Shown here: one piece after another, positions 55,035 through 64,000 of the stretch
How positions within the stretch are numbered: the stretch's first letter is position 1
Layout of the letters: every line of letters begins with the position of its first letter
Origin: Nemophila menziesii
Lineage: Eukaryota; Streptophyta; Magnoliopsida; Boraginales; Hydrophyllaceae
DNA: 64,000 bases
NCBI GenBank assembly: GCA_029959085.1
Contig: JARWIR010000008.1
Location: 8,246,001-8,310,000 of the forward strand
Direction: 5' to 3'
Program-made: the position numbers and the translations under genes
The notes under the pieces: model-generated
What the model saw: only the letters and a program-made list of their open reading frames with translations
Databases searched by the model: none
What the model was told of the DNA's origin: nothing

Positions 55035-55628
55035 GGTGGTTGGTGGTGATCGGCGGTGGTCAGTGGTTTTGGTCGGAGCCGGAAAGTATTTCAAGGCTCA
55101 GCGGTTACAAAAGTTGGTCAAATTCTGGAATGAACCAGAAGTTAGCAAAGTGTCCAGGTTCATGGAGATATTTGAAAAGATGTAACCAACAAAACGTATG
55201 TAATATATGACACATTAAAGCTTCTATATGGTGACGAGAATATTCTACTCTCCACTTATACTATATTCATATTCGTAAACAGAGTAAAACCTCCATTAAA
55301 GATACCGACACCACCTGAATATTTTTTTACAAATTTTTTATATTGTGTAATAATTATTTTCTTGAATTTCCATGTAAGTTTCGTATTTTCAATTTCTTGT
55401 AATATAAGTAGTGTTACTTTTAATTGAAATTTATTACCTTTTTCGAGAATCCATTTTTTCTGTCAACAAAACCCGTAATTATTTTATTTTCACCTACAGT
55501 TTTAACAAAAAAAATTATAGAATAACGTAAAAGTAGTAAAGCTATAATATCTAATTTTTTTGTCCATCTTTTAAAGAAGGCTCACTCATTATTTTTTGTG
55601 ATCAAAAGACTCACTCACTTATGACATG

Positions 55629-57569
55629 TTAAAAAGAACGATATTCAACTTTACATCCTAAATTGTATCCAGGTGGTTCATCGAATATGAGCTTTGCTTT
55701 GGCGGAGATGGCTTGACCTTGTAATTCTGCAAGGATCATTGCACGTACCTTATGATTAATCCCATAACCAGGTCGGACTTGCCATTGTAGGATACCTCCA
55801 ACATAACGCGTATAAAACCCACTAATGACCACTTGCTCAAGGACAATACATCTTTCTAGGAAGAATCGAGCAACTTCTATCTCATTCTTTGTTCCCCAAA
55901 ATCCTCCTAATTTCACCTCTTTCAAATGCATATGACAATGTATACTTGGTATAAATCGTCTCCTTTTTATTCTCTCTTTCTCGATGAATCTTGTTTGAAA
56001 CTGCAAACAATGGATCATATTAAGTAATGTAAGAACAGATTAATTAAATTGCAAACATCAAGTTCAGGAATTATCTAATCATATAAGGGTTAAATTCTTT
56101 AATATTGCAAACATCAAGTTCAGGAATTATCTAATCATATAAGGGTTAAATTCTTTAATATGTACCATTTGTTGGGGAATAATGGTGCAATTTACCAATG
56201 ATAGAACACTCAGGCTATGAGGCTATGATGACACATAAGTATTTCCACAGAAAACATTACAAATAATTCATTGAATACCTTATCTAAGTAATGACTCACC
56301 AAATGGAAAATAGCATTGGTCCACGTGGGTGAACGTGGAGTTGGATGTAGAGTATAAACCTTTTTATTAATAGGATCCTTTAGTGTCTCTTTATAAATCC
56401 ACACCATATCAAGATTTTCATCCGAGGGGGGTTTATTTTCACAAATCACCGCCATATGAAATTTCTCTAGTAAGGGGCAGGACTCTAAAATACGGGCAAC
56501 ATTCATCAGATCAGGTTCAAATTCCACCCGGAAGACTAAATATAGCTGTCTAAGATTGTTGAACACCGTGTTTCTTGCATCTATGTATTCTACCTGAAAA
56601 AAAGAATACAAGATAATAAATATGTTAGAGATAAATAATCAAACAAATGGTTCTATATTGCATAATATTACGTACCTTATCTACATTAGTGTTGAAGGAT
56701 AACCATTCCAGGCTCGGCAAATCTCTCTCAATATTATATAACACATCAGGCACCAATATTTTCTTAAAATTAAAAAAAACATGCAACCTTTTTAGGTTAG
56801 GTATACCAGAGAGGTGTATATTTATCGGGTACAGGGCATACAATTCTAAAGTATGGAGACTCGTTGAATGCATGTGCATCTCTTTTGACCCGCCATTACA
56901 CCACTTGATTGTCATGAATTTAAGAGATGATGATGAATTGAAACTGAAACTATTAGGAAGTACACAATTTTCAATTACAAAGGTCACAAGATTCACACAA
57001 TACGTAAAAATAATTGGAAATTCTTCTCTGTCGAGACGAACCAAACACAGATGAAGGTCTTTGAGAAAATTGAATCGTGGCGTACTAACCACTAAATTTA
57101 AATTTAAATTCAAATTACAACCACTTAAATAGAGGCATTGCAATGAGGAATTTAGAGCTAAGTACTTTAGTAACGGAAAACTATAGTTGTTGGTTATTAT
57201 GGTCCGGTTTGAGCAACATTCGATAAACGAGAGTTTAAGTTCCTGAACACCCATTTGATAAATGACTTTCAACCATTCCTCAAACTGAGACGTAAATTTG
57301 TTGACAAAACAAATTTTCATCGTCAAGGATTCCATTTTACGATGTGAAGAATAAAATCCCAAAACATGATTTATTACTTTCACGTAATCAGCTTCGTTGT
57401 TAAAATTGTGGAGGCAAGGTATATTCATCAAAGAAGACATTAGTAGATGAATATTTTTCCACCGTCTTGACAAAATACTTGTACGAAAAGCTTCTTTTAC
57501 TCCCAAACATGATGTTATTGAAGACAATATATCATTCGGTAATTGGCTTATTCTGTCATCCTTCGTCAT
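55629..57569 (-). CDS. F-box/LRR (FBD-like) protein, three exons
   Basis: Predicted exons on the minus strand: 57569-56676, 56593-56300 and 56000-55629 (298, 98 and 123 residues, 519 in total), all phase 0. Donors read GTACGT and GTGAGT; acceptors are CAG. The N-terminus is a plant F-box (DRISQLPNDILSSITS, FRTSILSRRWKN). Leucine-rich repeat-like strands follow (FLKDLHLCLVRLD, LHTLELYALY, IPNLKRLHVFF). The last exon has the FBD-type pattern (HLKEVKLGGFWG, FFLERCIVLEQVVI). Such proteins recruit targets to SCF ubiquitin ligases; the target is unknown. No lesion is visible. It is not closely related to the F-box-associated genes at 3 and 17500. Confidence 0.85.
56049..56160. repeat. 56-bp tandem duplication in an intron
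   Basis: Two perfect copies starting at 56049 and 56105, within the second intron of the F-box/LRR gene. Confidence 0.95.
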
Positions 57570-58129
57570 ATTATTGGCTTATTAGTCAATAAGCAAAAAA
57601 GATGAATATGTTAATAAAATTAAAGCCTTAATATATAGGATTCCCACACTTGATCAACAAGTTATTACTTCGGATAACTATGAAGAATACAAAGATAGAC
57701 TATGGAAATAAACGAATAAAAATAAAAAGATATATCTTAGAAATTTTGAATTGAACCCTTTTATCATTTAGAAATTGCAAATTAGTGCCTACGAATCAGA
57801 AAATTTTAAAATTAACCCCTAAATTTTAGATTATTTCAAAACAACCATAAAAGTTTTATTAGATAACATTGAACTCCAATATAATTTTGTTAATTAAATT
57901 TAGTCTCTGAAATTTTATATTTTCGAAAGTATTTGTTGCTAATGATGACTTTATTAACAACGAAGTATGTCGTCGGCAATAATGGTTGTCATTCGCGTCG
58001 ACTTATGTCTTCGTAAGGATGTTAATTATTAGCGGCGAATTTTGTCGTCGGTAAATATACTATTCATTATCGAATGTGTTTCCCAACCCCCAACACCCAT
58101 CACCTCGAACTCAAACTCAAAGACGACTA
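57570..58129. other. Upstream region of the F-box/LRR gene
   Basis: AT-rich. Repeated GTCGTCGG/GCGGCGAA words near 57965-58055 are unusual but belong to no element I can define. Confidence 0.45.
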
Positions 58130-58760
58130 ATCTTAAAGCATTGTGACTCTAGGGTGGCCCATATGGTAAGTCCTGTCCACTAAGGGTAAAACTTATTATA
58201 GTGGTTAACAAAGAAATGGGCTTAAGGCTCAGCGGGGATAAAGATGATACATGATGTTATTAGGTTAAAAGCAAAAGGGCACAAATGGCTACAAAGAAAT
58301 GCCTTGGTAATTTTCCTAAATATGTGATCTTATTGACTCGTTTAGATTAAAGTTGAGCGTGAAAAGAACTTTCAATTGAGTTAGACCTCACGTTCTAAAC
58401 ACCTACTCAATCTTGCTAAGTTCCTAAGAACTTATATGCATTGGTCGTTAAATAATTCATTTTAAAATAAGTTGTTTCAAATAAGCATACAAGTATTGTA
58501 TGGGAGTTTCCGAAAGCATGTGCTTAGCTAATATCATCGGTTATTGTCATGCCTTACGAGATCTGTTACAAGGTTATCTAGTTCACATCTATTCATTACG
58601 CTAATTGTTTTTTGGTCCCCCCAACTTTTTTTAAGAAATAAACACATAAACGGGGATGAAGACAACGATTACCCCACCCCTAACTCAAAGTTGAGTCATG
58701 TCCCCACAACTCAAAAGGACTCAAACGATATAAAAACTTACGAATATACACCTAAATGCT
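58130..58760 (-). mobile_element. Fragment of Athila 3' internal region
   Basis: Reverse complement blocks match 36590-37000: AACTTTGAGTTAGGGGTGGG with GTTGTCTTCATCCCC, and GTGTTTAGAACGTGAGGT. Diverged and without coding sequence. Confidence 0.7.
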
Positions 58761-59154
58761 TAATGAGAGGGAAACGAATGATTACCTTCTCAAGAATTGC
58801 TCAATTCTCAAGTCAGGGATTGACATTCTCGATCCATGTCCCTCTCTTGTGGTATTTCGTGGCCTTATGGATTGATTTAGAGCCAAGGGAGCATGCAAAT
58901 TTGAGAAACGGCCTCCATCTTTAGTGTCATACCTCACCATTTTGATCATAATTTTTCATAGAATATCCAAATGAGGACTGGTTTGCGTCATTAGGAACCT
59001 AGACTTCTCTAACTATCGAGCGATATCAAGATCTCCCCAAAATTCCTAGCCAATCGTTCGCAGTTTATTTTTGAAATTCGTACAATGTGAAGAATCTCAA
59101 GAATTTGGCCATTACTTTTTTATGAGATCTTCTGTCGATGTGTGTTCTTTGAAA
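58761..59154. other. Unassigned DNA beside the Athila fragment
   Basis: Likely part of the same decayed retroelement on the minus strand. No domain recognised. Confidence 0.35.
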
Positions 59155-59695
59155 CAATGGCGGAGGTACATTAGCAAATGGTGGGCTTAAGCCCACCCTC
59201 ATTTTTTTTAAGTCAAGATTTTTTAGTAAGTCAATTTTTATTCTTATTAACAATTAAAAATTCTAATTCTAATTTTATATTTTACTTTTATATATTACAA
59301 TTATCTACAATCAAATTTATGGCAATTTGGTATATTTTTTTTCTAAGACTTTGATTTTATTAAATACATGTTAATTTTTATTTACTTTATTAATTTTATT
59401 TCTTACTTTATTTAAACCCAATACACATTTTCAATAAAAATTCTTATCTTTGTATATATATATAATCTATAATAATGAAAAAAACTAATTATTTTTAGTT
59501 ATTCATATTTTTTTACTATATTAATAATTTTTTATATAAAAGGTTTATTTACGTATCATTATTGTTTATATTTTTTATTTCAAATATATTTATCTATTGT
59601 TTTATGTAACTTTTTATGAAACGATAAAAAGAAAAAAGTCGAAAATCTTTTATACTTGAAGCCCATCCTCAGTTTCATTCCTAGATTCGCCATTG
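59155..59695. mobile_element. hAT-type MITE
   Basis: TIRs CAATGGCGGA and its partner TTCGCCATTG, flanked by a perfect 8-bp duplication ctttgaaa (59147-59154 and 59696-59703). Subterminal GGTGGGCTTAAGCCCA and AGCCCATCCTCAG are also inverted. 541 bp, no transposase. Confidence 0.92.
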
Positions 59696-59703
59696 CTTTG
59701 AAA

Positions 59704-60913
59704 TTTGGTAGATCTCAAAAACATATGTGATCTAGCCTCGAGAAAAAGTTACTTCTGAAATCTGAGCGCAAAGTTATGCCTTTTTGAACTTTTCAAATTT
59801 TGTCCATCGTCGATATGCTTGCGGCAATACCGTGAAAATATGTGCTATACCACAAATTGGCTTGACATGTCAATTAATTTTTATCCATTGCAACAGATAC
59901 ATATTTGTCCCTACTAATATTCGTTGATATTCATGTGGTATACGGAAAATTTCGCACTAAATACCGCATCCTTTGTGGAAAAAAAACTGATCTCTTATTT
60001 TCCTGATAATTTCTCAAAATTCGACTTTTTTTTTTCATTCTAATAAAAGAAGATGCTACTAACACACCTATACCAATTATATTTACCAACAGAGATTTCT
60101 AAATCCAATGTTTTCTCCGTTGCCTCTATTTCGACTTTGAACATTGACCAACTAGACGTGCACATCAATGAAACTCTAAATCCCTTCTTCTTAAACGTAA
60201 TACACATTAAATAAAGTTTCAAACTATTGAAATATTTTGCACCAAATCAATGAAATTACATCAAAGCAAGTAAAATTATATTTTAACCTTGGTTTTCCAT
60301 TCAAGAAGCACTTTTGATTATCACGTCGTTAAAATCGACATGATATCTTCCCTAGAAATTGTATTGAGTTCCTTACGATACTTCCCCACATTATCATCTC
60401 CTCCTCAGACTAGTATGTTTGAGACTTTCCCACCTAGTTTTTGTTTTATTCAATCTTTGAAAAAGGGTGGGTAGTTTCCCCATGTTGCCGTCTTAGTCTC
60501 GCGACAAAGCACATTCTTCACTGGGTGATATTTTATGACCGTCTTTGACTGTATGAGCTACTTATCTCTTCAATCACACATTCATCTTTTTAGGGTAGTC
60601 GGTAGTCCCCCTTTCTTGACGCCTTACTTTTGCGACATGACACCTCACTCCTAAGATATTTGTTGCCGTTTTTAGTGGTCGAGGTAGTTCCGGTTCTTTT
60701 AATTCCCATTGATCTTCAACGGGGTCGCTATAGTTTTATTTATGATTCATAATGGGAATGGTGATGGGCGATTTCCTCGAGGAATGACTAAAGCATATTA
60801 TTCTTGTGCACCCTTGGTGCCTCAACTGCCACTTCTTCCTTGTCATCAACCCAATCATCCACTATTACATCATCAAATTTTTTATGCAGAAGCTCTTTAA
60901 CCTCGATAAGCAC
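59704..60913. other. Decayed sequence, probably retrotransposon
   Basis: No long frame. On the minus strand GGGGGACTACC and GTGTCATGTCGC words near 60560-60650 recall GC-rich post-pol repeats of gypsy elements. Not resolvable by eye. Confidence 0.3.
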
Positions 60914-61387
60914 TTATTTCAGCACGACTTTCCTCTCATTATTATACGTAATGTCATGGGAATAACAATCTCTTTTTTGGCTTCTGGGATTCGTTTCACT
61001 AACACTTTTTTTTACCATGCAAACAAGAGGCTTAACCACGTTTGGCAAAGTCATCACATCACTAACACAAGTGTATTCTATTATTACCTCTTCCTCGACT
61101 ACTTCTTTCGCTTGATATATTTCATCCCTCGAAAGAATTGAATCATGATAAACCTCCTTATAACTCTTGGCGGTGATATAAGCTCCATTTTGGGCAATCA
61201 AGGAGTTTAATATTTGTTTCAACTGCGCCAAATTATGTTGTCCTTGTATTAGTGTCGACATGGCTTGAATTTTGAGCTTGTTTTCCTCTTCTTTTACCAT
61301 CAAAATTTGCACATCTATATGAATTTTGTAATCGATTTGTTCGATGATTGGTGAGAAAGCTCCTCTAGTCTTATGAGTAGTTCTCAT
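60914..61387 (-). pseudogene. Open frame of uncertain origin, possibly retrotransposon
   Basis: A 157-codon minus-strand frame with a helical, charged middle (LIQGQHNLAQLKQILNSL) and an acidic stretch (KEVVEEEVIIEY). It lies on the same strand as the Athila fragment at 58130-58760 and between LTR-like sequences, so a gag-linker remnant is plausible. No diagnostic motif is present. It could also be chance. Confidence 0.3.
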
Positions 61388-61527
61388 ATGGTTAAAATGT
61401 AGTTTGAAAGTGAATCTTCCAATCGAGAGACTTGAGATGTAACCTAAGTTTGTCGAATATTTCTAGCTCATTGACTATACCTTTCTTGTTTTTAAGGGTA
61501 ATAGTAAGGGGTTGGGTAGATGTTATC

Positions 61528-62170
61528 TGATGTCTCTTTTACGTGATAGATTAATATATCCATGAGATATCTTTTTACTGGTATTTAGGACCTAGTTTAG
61601 GGAATTTTTTCTATTATTTGATGTTTTCAAGAATTCTTGTCTAGTTTCAACTTTTATGTTACTTTTAGAGCTTTTGTGCGTAATTTGTGTGTTAAGTGTG
61701 TAGCTCTTAGGTACTTGGATGCTACTATACTTCGAGACAATGATAAGAAGTCAAAAAATCAAGATTACCCCAAAGTCATGGCGTTAAAGGACGATTCGAC
61801 CACTTTTGGACATCTAGATCATTTACTGGTAGAACTTGGAAACTGACTTATCAGAGTCACCACATGCAATTGCTTAGGATTTTGGACGATCCCGGATAGG
61901 AGTGTGTGAGAACTGAAAGTTTATGATTTGGAGCTGAAATGAAAGAGTTATGCAAATTATCGTTTTCTTGGTTCAAACCTGTCCACACACCCTCATAGAT
62001 TTTTAAGTGTTGAGTAGGGCCATTGAAAGGGGACCACAACACCAAAAATGTGTTAAAACTACTATATATCGGATTTTAAAGATAAAAAAAGCATGGGATT
62101 CATTAGTAATCAATTCACACGCCTGGGAGCAGTCAAGAAGCTTGGAGAAGAAGACTATAAGCATGATATG
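61528..62170 (+). repeat. Truncated Athila-like LTR
   Basis: It starts TGATGTCTCTTTTACGTGAT after a purine-rich GTAAGGGGTTGGGTAG, parallel to the PPT-LTR junction at 38037-38070. It has ATGAGATATC for the ATGAGACATC of the young copy. Sequence similarity fades quickly. It is cut at 62171 by another element. Confidence 0.5.
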
Positions 62171-62660
62171 TGTCACGCCCCGAAAAATACGCCTATTCTA
62201 TCTAACTAATTTAAAATAGACAAAACTACATTTTTATGAAATAAATGATTATTTATTACAATACACTGATTAATATTAAATAAATACAAACTACTGAATA
62301 CAAATCCCTACTCTTTGTCTGCCACCTGATCTTTTGTTACTAACCACTACCCAAATCTTTAAGTGATCTTAACCTGAAAGGGTGGGGGAAGAGGGGTGAG
62401 CTTCCACTAGCTTAGTGAGAAAATAAATAATGGCCATATGTAAACTTTAACCTAAGTAATCAATAATATATTTGACATTGTCATTGAACTGATATATGTC
62501 AAAATATAAATTAAACATTCATAAAGCAACAAAAAGATCAGATAAGTGTATATCACAAACTAGGCAACCCATACTACACAGCAAGTATACACACATCAAT
62601 AAATAATAAAACATTATCATAATCACATGTCAAGGATATTGTTTCTTCCCCTTATGACTC
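62171..62660. mobile_element. Fragment starting TGTCACGCCCCG
   Basis: TGTCACGCCCCGAAAA is a common 5' terminus of plant LTR retrotransposons. The GGGGTGAGCTTCCACTAGCT block at 62395 is often seen just inside such ends. No ORF. Extent of the element is unclear. Confidence 0.45.
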
Positions 62661-64000
62661 TGGTGGTCCTTTGTGTGTTCTAAAATAAATGTAAAAGTAA
62701 ATCGAACCACAACCGCAAGTGTACGGTTGTCCCAAGTAGTAATTCTGATAAATCAGATTCGTTCCAAGGACGGATGGTTGATCACAATGTTTAGCAAGTA
62801 GTGATTGATGCACTTATGAAAATAAAAGACAATAATATATTTGTTTGGTTTTTGTTATTAAAGCTAATGAATGGAAGACAAATATTAAAATGCAAATAAA
62901 AGCTAAGACGCAAGTAAAATAAGTGAAAACGCAATATGAGAAGTAGCACTTGAGAACGCAAGGATCCTCCCTATCCTATTTCTTAACTTATGTTGTTTAA
63001 GGGCTAAATTAGTCAATTACAATGGTCGGGATTCTAATATCCTTATACCCCCGTCAGGGTGGACTATAAGGCGATCCTAAAGTGTCACTAGTCCCGTCAG
63101 GGTAAATATGATCCACCGTTGGATGATTAAGTGTTATTACCTCATTGGCCCTAGGATTAGCTAAGCTCGTCAGAATCATTAACTTCTATCCTAGATTGAA
63201 TAAATAGTTCCGTATTTAAACCCCCCGTCAGGATGATCCAATTGCCACTTATTGGAATAGCCTAAATACTATTACCTGTTCCTAGTTCATGACGCTAAAA
63301 ACAGTAAACATTCATAATTTATCGAAAAGAGTAAAAGCCCTAATTTAGTTTAATTCATTAAAACCCAAATTCAACATTCGTTAATTAATAGGAATTGGGA
63401 TTCACCCATTGTTGTTCTCAAGCACTAAATAAAACTTAGCTCATATTAAAATGAAATACGAAATTAAAAATAAAGGAATTCATATTGTTTACAGAATTAA
63501 AAAGATAAAAGAACCTAATTTCCGGAATCGGAATGACTACGAACGGAGATATAGACCCTCTCCAGCTCTTGTAGCTTCTTCTCCTTCCTTCAGTTGCTTC
63601 TCTCTGGTGTTTTTAATCTTGCAGAATGTGAATTGTGTGTAAAATAGAAGTCAAGGGCTGATTTTATAGTTAGAAATTCGGACTTGGACCTAGGCTTTTA
63701 ATTAAATGAAATATAAAAGGCCCAAGTCCACTAACTTAGCCCAAAATCCCGTAACTGCTGATATGCCTTCACTAAAACTGCTTTTCCCGATGCGTTACAA
63801 CTCCGATTGACCTCATTCCAGTTGCTAAAGTTCCGTAATTCGACAAGGAATGATTTCTCTTCAAAGGTCAACAGCTAGATCATCGCTTAAGCACCTCGAA
63901 ATCAGCAATCTATGGCCTGGAAAATGGATTTTCAGCTCTAAAAATAATATCTTCGGGATTTCTTTTCAAGTCTTGACTCTATCTTTTGATCTTTGACTTT
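62661..64000 (-). repeat. LTR on the minus strand, running off the window
   Basis: On the minus strand the right-hand part has a TATA box (CTATAAAATCAGCC at about 63675), and the left end reads CACTTGCGGTTGTGG then GACCACCA. This is the layout of the Athila-type LTRs in this window. The 5' end lies beyond 64000. A PBS-like sequence is not visible left of 62661, so it may be solo or interrupted. Confidence 0.5.

Noticed and set aside
58544..58924. 126-codon plus-strand frame
   Set aside because: It lies opposite a reverse Athila fragment and has no motif.

Overview
The window is nuclear DNA of a flowering plant, most likely a eudicot. It is AT-rich, its genes carry short GT-AG introns, and most of it is transposon sequence: plant-type LINEs with an RNase H domain, an Athila-type Ty3/gypsy family, a Mutator-like element (MULE), Stowaway and hAT MITEs, and a tRNA-derived SINE. 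The host genes are typical of plants: F-box proteins, a presenilin, and a small cystatin-like/UPF0725-like gene. I cannot name the species.

Layout. 1-713: 3' part of an F-box-associated gene. 1536-7133: a full-length LINE with a 17-bp target duplication, broken by one in-frame TGA. 7150-8800: a promoter-like cluster of GGGGCTGGCCCC palindromes, then a GC-rich segment ending in a GA microsatellite. 9121-14640: LINE and Athila fragments (ORF1 piece, LTR, broken gag, reverse LTR end, LINE tail). 14969-15797: intact three-exon gene. 16503-16981: long foldback repeat. 17500-18921: second F-box-associated gene, split by a Stowaway MITE. 19107-21056: two poly(A)-tailed LINE-related elements in opposite orientation. 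22741-41310: the MULE, with an 11.3-kb Athila element (28251-39527) inside it. 41750-48826: LINE fragments, nested MITEs and a gag scrap. 49764-50940: presenilin. 51131-52899: SINE and solo LTR. 55629-57569: F-box/LRR gene. 58130-64000: decayed Athila-like DNA with a hAT MITE and further LTRs, the last one running off the window.

The MULE is the most interesting object. Its terminal inverted repeats are about 330 bp and nearly identical. Each carries a TATA box 156 bp before the start codon of an inward-facing gene. The left gene is a transposase with PB1-like, MuDR, DDE, SWIM and zinc-knuckle regions; its eight predicted exons stay in frame. The right gene is convergent and encodes a small GRF-type zinc finger, coiled-coil, membrane-anchored protein. 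The arrangement recalls maize mudrA/mudrB, but with an unrelated second gene. A motif, TGACNNNTTRCCCCCTA, recurs at about 30-32 bp spacing both in the TIRs and in several transposase introns. A very young Athila element (LTRs identical by eye, TSD GCATA) sits in the last transposase exon and supplies a stop codon from its first bases, so only 52 C-terminal residues are cut off.

All coordinates were read by eye. Splice sites were chosen by GT-AG consensus and reading-frame continuity. Family names rest on recognised motifs, not on database searches.
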